Shown here: positions 8,434 through 15,983 of the stretch, in pieces
Layout: every line of letters begins with the position of its first letter
Numbering within the stretch: position 1 is the first letter of the stretch
Assembly: GCA_029051085.1 (NCBI GenBank)
Contig: JAIDLK010000063.1
Span: 1 to 27,831, forward strand
Reading direction: 5' to 3'
Length of the DNA: 27,831 nt
DNA from: Alphaproteobacteria bacterium
Lineage (GTDB): Bacteria; Pseudomonadota; Alphaproteobacteria; Rs-D84
Notes under the pieces: model-generated
Seen by the model: the letters and a program-made list of their open reading frames with translations, nothing else
Databases searched by the model: none
What the model was told of the DNA's origin: nothing
Made by a program: the position numbers and the translations under genes

Positions 8434-9195
8434 ATGTTGGCATCTGTTTATGCACCAAAGGATTTCAAACGTTTGCGGGCATCGGGTGATTTGGTTGCGC
8501 GTTGCTTTGACCATATTACTCCGCATATTCGTGCAGGTATATCTACCGGCGAAATCGATCGCATGGTTGCGGAATTTTTAAAGGCCAATGGTGCGCGTTC
8601 TTCGGATCTTGGATATATGGGATATCCAAAAAATATCTGTACGTCTGTCAATGATGTAATTGTTCATGGCATCCCCAGTGACGATGTCATTTTAAAAGAC
8701 GGTGATATTGTAAATGTTGATTTGACGGCGGAGTACAAGGGCTTTCATGGTGATGCATCACGCATGTTTATGATTGGTAACGTATCACCCAAAGCGCGCG
8801 AACTGGTCCAAACCTGCCAGGATGCATTGAATGCGGCCATATCAATATGTGCGCCCGGTGTGCCGTTATCGGAAATCGGTCGTACGATAGAGGCTGTTGT
8901 AAAACCTCATGGATTTTCAATTTCCCGTGATTTTGTAGGTCACGGTATTGGTAAGGTTATGCATGACGAGCCTCAGATTTATCATTTCTATGACAAGCGC
9001 TGGGATAAAGTAAAGATGGTTCCGGGCCTTGTGTTTACTATTGAGCCGATGATAAACACCGGTCGGCCGGAGTGCAAAATTGACCCGGACGGCTGGACCG
9101 CACGTACGGTTGATGGCGGCCTGTCGGCTCAGTGGGAGCATACACTGGGCATTACCGAGGATGGCGTAATAATCTTTACAGAAAAAATGATATAG
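8434..9195 (+). CDS. map: Type I methionine aminopeptidase
   Basis: A 253-residue enzyme that removes the initiator methionine. The five metal ligands of the pita-bread fold are all present: Asp96 (NVDLT), Asp107 (GDASRMF), His170 (VGHGIGK), Glu204 (FTIEPMI) and Glu235 (QWEHT); His79 in VHGIP is the conserved catalytic histidine. There is no zinc-finger extension, as usual in bacteria. Its ATG is one base after the holA stop, with AAGGA as ribosome site inside the end of holA. Confidence 0.95.
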   Translation: MLASVYAPKDFKRLRASGDLVARCFDHITPHIRAGISTGEIDRMVAEFLKANGARSSDLGYMGYPKNICTSVNDVIVHGIPSDDVILKDGDIVNVDLTAEYKGFHGDASRMFMIGNVSPKARELVQTCQDALNAAISICAPGVPLSEIGRTIEAVVKPHGFSISRDFVGHGIGKVMHDEPQIYHFYDKRWDKVKMVPGLVFTIEPMINTGRPECKIDPDGWTARTVDGGLSAQWEHTLGITEDGVIIFTEKMI

Positions 9196-9215
9196 CGTAT
9201 GGGGGCGCATGACCG

Positions 9216-9896
9216 GTGAAACAAACAGACGCATCTTTTCATGCCGGTCATCGCGAGCGCCTGCGCCAAAAATTTCTTAACGGACAACTGGCTGATTATG
9301 AACTGCTTGAACTGGCGCTTAGTTTTGCCATTCCGCGTCGTGATGTGCGGCCGGTCTCGCGTGCGTTGATGAAGGAATTTGGAACCGTGTATCAGGTTTT
9401 GACCGCGTCTATGGATGCGCTGGCGGCGGTTCCCGGAATGGGGCGGAACAGTGCGATATTTATCAAGACAATGCATCGTATGATGACGGTCGGGTTCCGC
9501 GGGTACTTTATAAAGACACCGCTTTTCCATGATTATGCGCAGTTTGAAAATTACTGTCGTCTAAATGTTGGCGGCAAAAGTGTGGAAGAAGTTCATGTTC
9601 TTTATCTGGATAGTCAGCTTTGTCTTCTTGAAGACCAGTGTCACAGTGTCGGCACTGTAAATGAATCAAGCATTTACCCGCGTGAGATAGTTCGCCGTGC
9701 GCTGGAACTGGGTGCACGCGGTGTTGCATTGGTGCATAATCACCCCACGCCATGCACATCTTTTTCAGAACAGGACAAGAAAGCAACGCTTGAGTTAATG
9801 ATTCTGCTAAATGCGATAAATATTACGCTTTATGATCACTATGTTGTATCCGGTGGAACGGTATATTCCGCACGCAACATGCATATGTTTGATTAA
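9216..9896 (+). CDS. radC: RadC family JAB1/MPN protein
   Basis: A 226-residue RadC-like protein. The N-terminal helix-hairpin-helix region begins GHRERLRQKFLNG and includes AVPGMGRNSA. The C-terminal JAB1/MPN metalloprotease-like domain carries the zinc motif HNHP (174-177) with Asp187 in SEQD. RadC's real role is unsettled despite its name. The start is a GTG at 9216: an in-frame TGA lies two codons upstream and no earlier start fits. It closes the lptE-holA-map-radC run. Its stop codon overlaps the stop of the convergent gene at 9893. Confidence 0.88.
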   Translation: MKQTDASFHAGHRERLRQKFLNGQLADYELLELALSFAIPRRDVRPVSRALMKEFGTVYQVLTASMDALAAVPGMGRNSAIFIKTMHRMMTVGFRGYFIKTPLFHDYAQFENYCRLNVGGKSVEEVHVLYLDSQLCLLEDQCHSVGTVNESSIYPREIVRRALELGARGVALVHNHPTPCTSFSEQDKKATLELMILLNAINITLYDHYVVSGGTVYSARNMHMFD

Positions 9897-10528
9897 AACA
9901 ATTCCGCAACATCACACACAGACTTCAATGTCTGACTGTCAATATGATAAATTGTATCTTTTATAATGCTAAACGTGTCACGGGTTGCAACTGTCGGGGT
10001 TATCCATGTATCTTGCCATGGTCTGGATATTTTTATTACACCAAAACTGGGGGTGAATACAAATCTGATTTTCTGCAGTGCGCATTGCGCCCCCTCAACG
10101 GTTTTAAAATCGTCCGGTGTTATATCCATATATCCGTTATCGGTGTTTAGTTCTATTTTATATTCGTATGTAAAATGGTCTGTTCCGTTTTCAACGCGGC
10201 TGCGTGTTATTCGGTCGGGACGCCCGTCATTATTTATGTCATGGCGGAATACATCGACACGGGCCAAGCCTGCGCCAAAATCATCCAACGGATATTCTGT
10301 TGATGATGTTGCCCGCCCCAGGCCATCGTCAAAAGTCAGCGATTTTTGCGGTGCCTTTGGTATTTGTTTTGGCCGCTGGCTATCGTGAACCGGTGCTTCT
10401 GTACCAATTGTTCGGCCATACCGTGGCATACCGTCACTCATCAGCAAGAATATCAATACCGCAATAACGGCCAGTAATAATACAAGAATAATGTTTATGG
10501 CAATGCTTCCGCGCTGATTAGAGTTCAT
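9893..10528 (-). CDS. Membrane-anchored protein with Ca-binding-like DxNxDG motif
   Basis: A 211-residue protein with one N-terminal membrane helix (residues about 10-30), a proline/lysine linker, and an extracytoplasmic domain containing DINNDGRPD (97-105), the calcium-loop pattern of dockerin, EF-hand and FG-GAP-like repeats. No family recognised beyond that. A clear ribosome site (GGAAGG) precedes the ATG. It is the last gene of the minus-strand set at 12579-9893, 17 bp after the membrane/NNPGN protein, so the two probably act together at the cell surface. Confidence 0.7.
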   Translation of the reverse strand: MNSNQRGSIAINIILVLLLAVIAVLIFLLMSDGMPRYGRTIGTEAPVHDSQRPKQIPKAPQKSLTFDDGLGRATSSTEYPLDDFGAGLARVDVFRHDINNDGRPDRITRSRVENGTDHFTYEYKIELNTDNGYMDITPDDFKTVEGAQCALQKIRFVFTPSFGVIKISRPWQDTWITPTVATRDTFSIIKDTIYHIDSQTLKSVCDVAELF

Positions 10529-10545
10529 CTGCTGCCTTCCTTTGT

Positions 10546-11508
10546 TTATTCCCGGGTTTCCCGGCCGATTTGCCAGCCTTCGACACGGCGTATTTCGTTC
10601 GCCAGTCGGCTTAACTGTGCATCGTTTAAATTACGCATCGGCGTGTCTAGTGGTACGCCCACCGCATTTGCGACACTTCTTTGATAAGCCGATGTATTGT
10701 TGCCATCGGATGGCGGGGCCCATGCACTGATTGCCCCGGCCAGCGTTTTGCTTTGATACGAATTTGTTTTCAGCAATTTTATAATTGCATCCATGCCGGT
10801 TTGCTCGTCGGGAAATACTGCATAATTATTCGCCTGACCGATTCCGCCCGCGCTATTGGTAAATTTGCCCGGTCGGATATTGCCGGGATTATTGTTCCGC
10901 CATGCGCGCGTGCCATCTGTGCGCCGTGTTCTGGATTGGTCTTGATATACATAAATAACATCGTTGCCAGATGCATGTGCGCTTATCGCACGTGTGCTGT
11001 TGCCGGGGTCGGGTTGGGGCTCTAAATCCGGCGGCGGTGGTGGTGTGGTTTGTTCGTCTTCTGTTATTGTGGCGCCTGTATCATAAATATCGAAATCTTC
11101 GTATAAATCATCATGCCTGCTTGACATTTTTGCATTGCGTGCATCCAGTAGTTTTTGCACCTCGCCAACAGATACCTGAACCGTCTTGCAGCCGCGCGCA
11201 AACAAATCATCGCCGTATACCACATTGATAATAGGGCCGACCACCGACACTATACCAAATATTAGAATCAAATTACGCAGGTTTGTAAATATATCGTTTT
11301 TTGCACCGCGAATCATTGATATCGCCCACCCGAACAGCAGCAGGCCGGTCACACATACCAATGCAATCCATGCGTATTCTGCGAATGTGGCAAAACTGCG
11401 CAGTATGCAGGCCGGATCTTCAAATGATATAATCTGACTGCCGGGTGCATACTGAATATTCCGGAATCCGGCATTTTGCAGCAGTCTAAGAATATTTTGC
11501 AGGTCCAT
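10546..11508 (-). CDS. Membrane protein fused to a C-terminal NNPGN domain
   Basis: A 320-residue protein in two parts. Residues 1-125 contain two membrane helices (about 44-64 and 78-97) and cysteines at 34, 52 and 107. After a proline-rich linker (155-168), residues 199-315 form a domain with TRAWRNNNPGNIRPGKF, YAVFPDEQTGMDAI, AWAPPSDGNNT and VEGWQIG. The same domain occurs in the exported protein at 13173-13880. I associate this motif with phage virion-associated or wall-acting proteins, but cannot name a catalytic activity. The N-terminal part resembles small two-helix components of envelope machines; a link to a type IV secretion system is conjecture. Confidence 0.7.
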   Translation of the reverse strand: MDLQNILRLLQNAGFRNIQYAPGSQIISFEDPACILRSFATFAEYAWIALVCVTGLLLFGWAISMIRGAKNDIFTNLRNLILIFGIVSVVGPIINVVYGDDLFARGCKTVQVSVGEVQKLLDARNAKMSSRHDDLYEDFDIYDTGATITEDEQTTPPPPPDLEPQPDPGNSTRAISAHASGNDVIYVYQDQSRTRRTDGTRAWRNNNPGNIRPGKFTNSAGGIGQANNYAVFPDEQTGMDAIIKLLKTNSYQSKTLAGAISAWAPPSDGNNTSAYQRSVANAVGVPLDTPMRNLNDAQLSRLANEIRRVEGWQIGRETRE

Positions 11509-11523
11509 TTATTTTATTGGCGC

Positions 11524-12579
11524 CTATTTTTTTGATGCGGCGGTGGAAAAAAATCCGGGGATTGTAAAATCTTCGTCATTTGCGGCAACGCCTGCCCACC
11601 CGAATAAATCGCCCATCAGGCCCGTGTCTTCGCGGCGTGCTTTTTTAAACGGCAGTATGTTTTTCAGTTTCCCGATTTTTCCCTGAGACATTGGTGCCGG
11701 TGCCGCGATTTTATCTTCATTGCTTGCGAATTCAGCGGCCAGCTGCTCCAACGTTGCATCCGTATCGCCCACAGTCGTTATTTCATCATCCGCAATGCTT
11801 ATTACCGGCTCCATATCGTCATCGGTGCTTGCATTCGCGTTTTCGCCATGGTCCTCGCGCAGTGGGGTCATACTTTCCAACAGCTGCTCCAACGTTTTTT
11901 CCAGCGGGGCCTCCGGTGCATCGTCCGCAATCATGTCATCAATAGATACAGTTTCAATCTTTTCTTCAACATCCGGGATTTCGGTTTCTTCTTCTGTGAT
12001 TTCCGGCGCTTGTTCGTCCGCTGTTTCCGCGGGCACAGTTTCTTCAGCCACAGGCTCTTGAACAACCGGCGCATTTGCCGCCAAAACGGACAAAATCGGA
12101 ATTACTTTTTCAGACGGTGCCGCTGTGATGTCTTCCGGCTTGGCGATGGCTGCTGGTGTTGCTTCCTCCTGTACAGGGGCGGGCTGTATCACGGATTTGC
12201 GTGGCCGGCCACGAGATTTTTTTACAGGTGCCGGCGCTTCTTCAATAATGGGGCTGATTTCGGCAACAGGCTCTTCGACTGTGATGATTTCTTCTTCTAC
12301 TTCTTCCGGAATGTTGATTTCTTCGATAATCGGGCTGGGGACTTCCTCGGATATAATTTCTGTCGTGGTGTTGGCTATAATTGGGGCCGCATCGGCAACA
12401 GCTTCTGTTTTTTCAGCGTTTTGTGTTGCGGTCAATGCATCATCATTATCAACCGGTACGCCAAACAGCACAGTATCGCGCCCAAGTCCCAAAGTGTTGC
12501 GTACTTCTTCAAATGCTGCGCGTACATCGGACATTTCAAAGACTTCACTGCCGGAGATATAGATGATTTTAGTTTTCAT
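11524..12579 (-). CDS. Acidic, low-complexity protein with an AT-hook
   Basis: A 351-residue protein. The first 44 residues look folded (MKTKIIYISGSEVFEMSDVR onward). The middle is a long Glu/Pro/Ala/Val/Ile-rich disordered stretch, interrupted by one AT-hook core, KKSRGRPRKS (120-129). The C-terminus is a short basic then hydrophobic segment. An AT-hook suggests minor-groove DNA binding, though a single hook in an acidic chain is weak proof. I chose the ATG at 12579, downstream of a GGGGGG ribosome site and of an extended -10 promoter; an ATG at 12597 would add six residues. It heads the gene set 12579-9893. Confidence 0.7.
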   Translation of the reverse strand: MKTKIIYISGSEVFEMSDVRAAFEEVRNTLGLGRDTVLFGVPVDNDDALTATQNAEKTEAVADAAPIIANTTTEIISEEVPSPIIEEINIPEEVEEEIITVEEPVAEISPIIEEAPAPVKKSRGRPRKSVIQPAPVQEEATPAAIAKPEDITAAPSEKVIPILSVLAANAPVVQEPVAEETVPAETADEQAPEITEEETEIPDVEEKIETVSIDDMIADDAPEAPLEKTLEQLLESMTPLREDHGENANASTDDDMEPVISIADDEITTVGDTDATLEQLAAEFASNEDKIAAPAPMSQGKIGKLKNILPFKKARREDTGLMGDLFGWAGVAANDEDFTIPGFFSTAASKK

Positions 12580-12608
12580 GAATAAATAGCCCCCCATAAT
12601 TCTGGATT

Positions 12609-12617
12609 ATTATATCA
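12609..12617 (-). promoter_or_regulatory. Extended -10 promoter of the AT-hook protein gene
   Basis: TGATATAAT on the minus strand is a perfect -10 with the TGn extension; no good -35 is present. Transcription should start near 12602, about 22 bases before the ATG at 12579. Confidence 0.6.
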
Positions 12618-12627
12618 TATTTTAGTG

Positions 12628-12656
12628 TTGAACGCATATAAAAAATATCTTAAACT
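12628..12656 (+). promoter_or_regulatory. Promoter of the DUF4164-zapA operon, probably leaderless
   Basis: TTGAAC (12628-12633), 17-bp spacer, TAAACT (12651-12656). Only six bases separate the -10 from the ATG at 12663, so the transcript should begin at or next to the start codon. No ribosome site is present. Confidence 0.55.
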
Positions 12657-12662
12657 GATAAC

Positions 12663-12872
12663 ATGGCAGACATAAAGCATCAGATTTTTCAAGAGTTGAC
12701 CGCACTGGAAGAGGCGGCGTCAAAATTGCGTGGTGCGGCGGTAATTGCCGGCAAGCAAACAGATTTGGAGGTCGCGATTTTAACCGAGCAGGTAAAGACA
12801 CTGCGTGATAAAAACGCGCGCGCAACCCAGTTGATTGATAAATCGATGGATATATTAAAGAATTTAAAATGA
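12663..12872 (+). CDS. DUF4164-like small coiled-coil protein
   Basis: A 69-residue, almost wholly helical protein (MADIKHQIFQELTALEEAAS onward) with heptad-like hydrophobic spacing through to the end. Small coiled-coil proteins of the DUF4164 type commonly lie directly before zapA in Alphaproteobacteria, and the stop here overlaps the zapA start by four bases (ATGA). A role in cell division is inferred from that pairing. The promoter geometry suggests a leaderless mRNA. Confidence 0.75.
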   Translation: MADIKHQIFQELTALEEAASKLRGAAVIAGKQTDLEVAILTEQVKTLRDKNARATQLIDKSMDILKNLK

Positions 12873-13147
12873 GCGTCGTATCGATACCGATTGTAAATAA
12901 AAATTATCCCATGGGGTGCGAAGATGGCCAAGAAGCGCGCCTGATTGAGCTGGGGAAAATGGTTGACGGCCGCGCGCGCGAGATTTTGGATAAAATCGGT
13001 CCTTTGCCGGAAAGTGCGCTGTTGGCGACGCTGTGTATTGTACTTGCCGACGAGGTTAGTAATCGGCCCGCCCCAAGTGTATCGGATGCCGATTTGCGGG
13101 AAATATTGGCCCGCATTCGTGAGATTAAGCACAAAATTGCACAATAA
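12869..13147 (+). CDS. zapA: Cell division protein ZapA
   Basis: A 92-residue protein matching ZapA: an N-terminal strand (SVVSIPIVNKNYPMGCEDGQ) with the GCEDGQE signature, followed by helices (LIELGKMVDGRAREILDKIG and a C-terminal coiled coil). ZapA tetramers cross-link FtsZ filaments at the division ring. The ATG overlaps the preceding stop, so translation is coupled. A terminator follows directly. Confidence 0.88.
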   Translation: MSVVSIPIVNKNYPMGCEDGQEARLIELGKMVDGRAREILDKIGPLPESALLATLCIVLADEVSNRPAPSVSDADLREILARIREIKHKIAQ

Positions 13148-13174
13148 AAAAACGCCCGTCTGGGCGTTTTTTTT
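13146..13174. terminator. Bidirectional terminator between zapA and the convergent gene
   Basis: Stem AACGCCC/GGGCGTT with loop GTCT, an A-run before and a T-run after, so it can stop transcription from both sides. It overlaps the stop codon of the minus-strand gene at 13173. Confidence 0.9.
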
Positions 13175-13880
13175 ACAGTGTGTTTTGCGTACTGTCCTGT
13201 ACAAGTTTGGCTTTTGCGGCCGCCATCATATTTGTGTGTGCGGCGTGGTGTTCGACTTTGCCTTCACGCCAGCCTTCTATTACGCAGATTGCGTCGGCAA
13301 CTTTATTCATTGCCACGGAGTCCAAATCGCCCAGTTTTTTAGTTAATGTTAATCCGGTTAATTTGTGCAGGCGTTTTTTATATGTCGCGACATCGTTTTC
13401 ATACGGCGGTGCGTATTTTATGATTGCGCGTTCTATGCTCAGATTTCTGTATTTGTCTGTGCGCAACAGGTCCGCCAGTGCATTTCTGCCGGTTTCATAG
13501 TCCGGGAATACTGCGAATTTGCCGCCTTTGCCGATGGCGCCTTTTTCGCGCGTAAAGTTGCCGTATACCAGACAGCCCGGATTATTATTCCGCCATGCGC
13601 GTGTGCCGCCACGGCGGCGAATTGTATCACCGGTATTCATGACGTACAGAATTTCTTTTTTATATTCCAGCGCCTCAACCGCATGTGGCATCAATTTATC
13701 CCAGTCTATATCGATTGTGGTTGTGTCGCGTGGGAACAGATATGTGCTGTCTGCGTTCCACTTAACAGGCGTTTCATTGTTCATATCATATGTCGTCGCG
13801 GTTGTATCACTGGCGCGTAATGTCATTCCCAATGTGATAATACCGCTTAGCATATATGGCAGTGTAAATTTAGTTTTCAT
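13173..13880 (-). CDS. Exported NNPGN-domain protein
   Basis: A 235-residue protein with an N-terminal signal-like segment (MKTKFTLPYMLSGIITLGMT). Residues about 90-220 form the same domain as the C-terminus of the membrane protein at 10546-11508: GTRAWRNNNPGCLVYGNF, KFAVFPDYETGRNALADLL, YAPPYENDVATYKKR and IEGWREG align directly. Here the domain is secreted rather than fused to membrane helices, and NNPGN reads NNPGC. The start is at 13880, behind AAGGGG. It sits behind the structured leader D1, and may be co-transcribed with the gene at 14119-15228. Activity unknown; a wall-related role is a guess from the motif. Confidence 0.7.
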   Translation of the reverse strand: MKTKFTLPYMLSGIITLGMTLRASDTTATTYDMNNETPVKWNADSTYLFPRDTTTIDIDWDKLMPHAVEALEYKKEILYVMNTGDTIRRRGGTRAWRNNNPGCLVYGNFTREKGAIGKGGKFAVFPDYETGRNALADLLRTDKYRNLSIERAIIKYAPPYENDVATYKKRLHKLTGLTLTKKLGDLDSVAMNKVADAICVIEGWREGKVEHHAAHTNMMAAAKAKLVQDSTQNTL

Positions 13881-13956
13881 TTTTATACCCCTTTGCAATC
13901 AAACAGGGCGCGCAAAAGACCCGCGCGTTCTCCTGATATTATTGTTAATGTTCTTT

Positions 13957-14073
13957 TTGATTGGTTCGGCGTGATGAAATGAATACTCTCGCCGTACATT
14001 CAAACATGGCGCATCGCGCCATGCCCCGACTTGCCTTTTGGCAGCCCGCCCCGAACCCGGGGAACCAAGGTTT
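13957..14073 (-). ncRNA. Structured leader RNA D1
   Basis: Leader of the gene at 13173-13880, homologous to D2 (15296-15424). A closing stem TTGGTTC/GAACCAA (14062-14068 with 13961-13967) encloses four hairpins: CCCCG/CGGGG, TGCC-AAAA-GGCA, CATGGCGC-GAT-GCGCCATG, and GGCG/CGCC. The third and fourth differ completely in sequence from those of D2 yet still pair, which is covariation. Unpaired AAGTCGGGG and TGAATGTACG are conserved. After the core, a variable stretch leads to a second shared block, GTTTGATTGCAAAGGGG, that contains the ribosome site. No U-run terminator, so control would be of translation or stability. No known class recognised. Confidence 0.65.
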
Positions 14074-14076
14074 GTT

Positions 14077-14134
14077 TGGCGTCCGTTCATATGAACGGAC
14101 CCCGACCGTTCTTGATAGTTAAGAACGGCTGATT
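14077..14134 (-). other. Hairpins after the gene at 14119
   Basis: Two perfect inverted repeats: CCGTTCTT/AAGAACGG, overlapping the stop codon of the upstream gene, and GTCCGTTCATATGAACGGAC. Neither has a T-run, so they are not clear terminators; they may process or stabilise RNA, and read-through into D1 is plausible. Confidence 0.5.
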
Positions 14135-15228
14135 TGCAGCTGGTGCTGCATGGCGATTTGCGCCGGCGTTGCCGGTGCGCTCAGCGCCTTTTGCACGTCA
14201 TCGCCAAAATATTTGGCGTGAACCAGACGTATCAGCTCCGGTCGCGGCAGTTCCAGCAATTTGTCCATCGCAATTTCTGTCCCGGTTGAGATGTATTCAA
14301 TCATCTGCTCGCGTGACATGGATTCCAGACGTTTTAATTCTTTTGCATATTCAACCTGCAGAATTTGCTCAATATCTGCGCTGAATACATTTGACATGTC
14401 CCAGTTTTTCACAATATCGCCGATACGTTCGCGATTGTGGGCGGTAAACATGTATTTTCCGGTTGCGTCTGGCATGAACTCGCCGGATTCTATCCGACCC
14501 TCGCCCAGGAACATGATTGCATGAAACTTGTTCTTTGAACCACGGAAACGCGGCACAATCATGATAGAGCCCGGATTGACGTGGGCCAAAGAAAAGTTGT
14601 GTTTTGCAAACTCGGCAATTGCCGCATCGCGTTTTGCAATGTCTGTTGAATCGCCAATTCCGCGGCGTGCCAGATATTTCCCCAGTTCCGCATTGTACGC
14701 GGAATCAGATTCAAACGCACGACCCTCTTTGATGGCGCCCGCATATTCCGGTTTTGTATACTTGCGGCGCATCTGGTCCTTAAAGGCGACGCATGCGCTT
14801 TTGCCGCCGTCCGGGATAACGGCCAAAGTATCGCCGTTCTCGTTCAGGGCACGCATTAACTGGGTGTATTGCCCGTACATGCAATGCAGTCCCACCGGCG
14901 CCCCCGGCAGCTCTTTGCGTACCGCGGTGCGATAACCGCGCGTTCCGATTTTCGGCTGCAGACGTTTTTGTGCGGCCAGCATATTTTCGATATACATCCC
15001 GCACGTTGTTTCAGCGCGTGCCATCAGGCGTGATTGCACGATTGTGTACGGCTGAACCGTGTTCACAACCGACGTGTTTTTTGCGATTAACTCGTTCGGT
15101 ACCTGCATTTCCAGCTTTGGCTTTGGCAGGTCCGGTTCTTCTATTTTCTGAGCGTTGGCGGAATTATTGCTAAACATGGCCGCAGACCCCAGAATCAGGT
15201 AAGGAACCACTTTTTTATACAACTTCAT
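14119..15228 (-). CDS. Exported protein of unknown function
   Basis: A 369-residue protein with a clear signal peptide (MKLYKKVVPYLILGSAAMFS, predicted cleavage after SANA near residue 26). The mature protein has a proline-rich start, then a mixed domain with cysteines in TTCGMYIENM, GLHCMYGQY and KSACVAF, and a later NPGSIMIVPRF...KFHAIMFLGEG stretch. The cysteine and the HAIMFLG segment vaguely recall NlpC/CHAP-type peptidases, but I cannot assign it. The start at 15228 follows AAAGGGGG; the frame is open further upstream. It is expressed through leader D2 from the promoter at 15437-15465. Confidence 0.65.
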   Translation of the reverse strand: MKLYKKVVPYLILGSAAMFSNNSANAQKIEEPDLPKPKLEMQVPNELIAKNTSVVNTVQPYTIVQSRLMARAETTCGMYIENMLAAQKRLQPKIGTRGYRTAVRKELPGAPVGLHCMYGQYTQLMRALNENGDTLAVIPDGGKSACVAFKDQMRRKYTKPEYAGAIKEGRAFESDSAYNAELGKYLARRGIGDSTDIAKRDAAIAEFAKHNFSLAHVNPGSIMIVPRFRGSKNKFHAIMFLGEGRIESGEFMPDATGKYMFTAHNRERIGDIVKNWDMSNVFSADIEQILQVEYAKELKRLESMSREQMIEYISTGTEIAMDKLLELPRPELIRLVHAKYFGDDVQKALSAPATPAQIAMQHQLQISRS

Positions 15229-15295
15229 TTTATCCCCCTTTGCAATCAAACAGACCAAGCGGCGATGACACCAATTAATCTATTTCTAATTTGTT

Positions 15296-15424
15296 TTGAT
15301 TGGTTCGCCGCGATAAAAGAAGAAATTCGCAACGTACATTCAGATGTTCATTTCATTTGAACACCCCGACTTGCGGTGCCAAAATTCGCGCACCCGCAGC
15401 CCGCCCCAAACGGGGAACCAAGGT
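15296..15424 (-). ncRNA. Structured leader RNA D2
   Basis: Leader of the gene at 14119-15228, homologous to D1. The closing stem TTGGTTC/GAACCAA (15415-15421 with 15300-15306) surrounds CCCC-GTTT-GGGG, a longer TGCGGGTGC/GCACCGCA hairpin, TGTTCA-AATGAAA-TGAACA, and TTGCGA/TCGCGG. Conserved unpaired segments are AAGTCGGGG and CTGAATGTACG. The mapped promoter (15437-15465) puts the transcript start a few bases before the core, so the RNA is a genuine 5' UTR of about 200 nt. It ends in the block GTTTGATTGCAAAGGGGG with the ribosome site. Ligand or binding protein unknown. Confidence 0.7.
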
Positions 15425-15436
15425 TTTTGTATATAC

Positions 15437-15465
15437 AATATAGACAAAAAAGTTTAGTATTTCAA
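15437..15465 (-). promoter_or_regulatory. Promoter of leader D2 and its gene
   Basis: TTGAAA (15460-15465), 17-bp spacer, TATATT (15437-15442). The expected start near 15430 coincides with the 5' edge of the D2 structure. Confidence 0.7.
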
Positions 15466-15500
15466 GTAAAAAATGACAGGAAAATAAAGAAAATTTGCAG

Positions 15501-15727
15501 TTGGCAAAGTCTATTATTTGCTGGATTGCGTCGCATTCGCTCGCAATGACAGTGGTGATGGACAGCCTAGAATTATCCCCATTGTCATTGCGAGGAGCGC
15601 CCGCGCCGACGCGGCAATCCAGAAAGAAAGTGGCAAAGCTCATCAATTGACTGGATTGCTTCACATGCGTTCGCAATGACAGTCGTGCTTGAATCGTTGT
15701 CACCGCGAGCGAAGCGTGGCGGTCCAG
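15501..15727. repeat. Tandem pair of palindromic intergenic repeats
   Basis: Two units 130 bp apart, each with a left arm CTGGATTGC...CGCAATGACAGT (from 15521 and 15651) and an inverted right arm TTGTCA...GGCAATCCAG or TTGTCACCGCGAG...GGTCCAG (15582-15622 and 15697-15726). The flank GGCAAAG is repeated too. The TGTCATTGCGAGG...CAATCCAG core is the kind of dispersed palindromic repeat seen in many bacterial genomes. There is no coding capacity, so it is probably a non-autonomous mobile element or REP-like unit that was duplicated here. Confidence 0.75.
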
Positions 15728-15734
15728 TAATTAT

Positions 15735-15763
15735 TTGCGTTCCGGGATTTTTTAGGATATAGT
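15735..15763 (+). promoter_or_regulatory. Possible promoter of RNA G-A
   Basis: TTGCGT and TATAGT, 17 bp apart; transcription would start near 15770, exactly at the first hairpin of the RNA. Confidence 0.5.
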
Positions 15764-15769
15764 ACTTAC

Positions 15770-15925
15770 TGCAACGGGGATTCCGTTGCCCGAGAATACA
15801 GACTCGGTCATTGGTTGCCTGCACAGGCGTAAAACTTTCAACCCTTATCGGGGTTGGGAGGTTGGCTGAATATATTGAATAGGCCAACACATACCAATGA
15901 TGTGTCTGTAAGCTCCCGCCCCGGT
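15770..15925 (+). ncRNA. Structured RNA G-A (GAATATATTGAATA-loop family)
   Basis: First of three copies. Hairpins GCAACGG/CCGTTGC and CCGAG/CTCGG are followed by a closing stem TCATTGGT/ACCAATGA (15808-15815 with 15893-15900). Inside it are GCCT-GCAC-AGGC followed by GTAAAA, CAACCC/GGGTTG, and GTTGGC/GCCAAC whose loop contains GAATATATTGAATA (15868-15881). A downstream CTCCCGCCCC could pair with GGGGTTGGGAG, as in copies B and C. No U-run terminator and no immediate gene follow; copy B starts about 60 bp later. Class not recognised. Confidence 0.6.
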
Positions 15926-15948
15926 CTTCTCAACAATGATTTTGGCGG

Positions 15949-15976
15949 TTGCAATTATAAATGTAGATGATACAAT
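15949..15976 (+). promoter_or_regulatory. Promoter of RNA G-B
   Basis: TTGCAA (15949-15954), 16-bp spacer, TACAAT (15971-15976). Transcription should start near 15984, at a GGGCATTGCCC hairpin. Confidence 0.6.
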
Positions 15977-15983
15977 ATAATTG

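Noticed and set aside
11848..12585. Open frame of 245 codons on the plus strand
   Set aside because: Its Phe/Arg/Cys-rich sequence is the mirror of the Glu/Pro/Ala-rich repeats of the real minus-strand gene.
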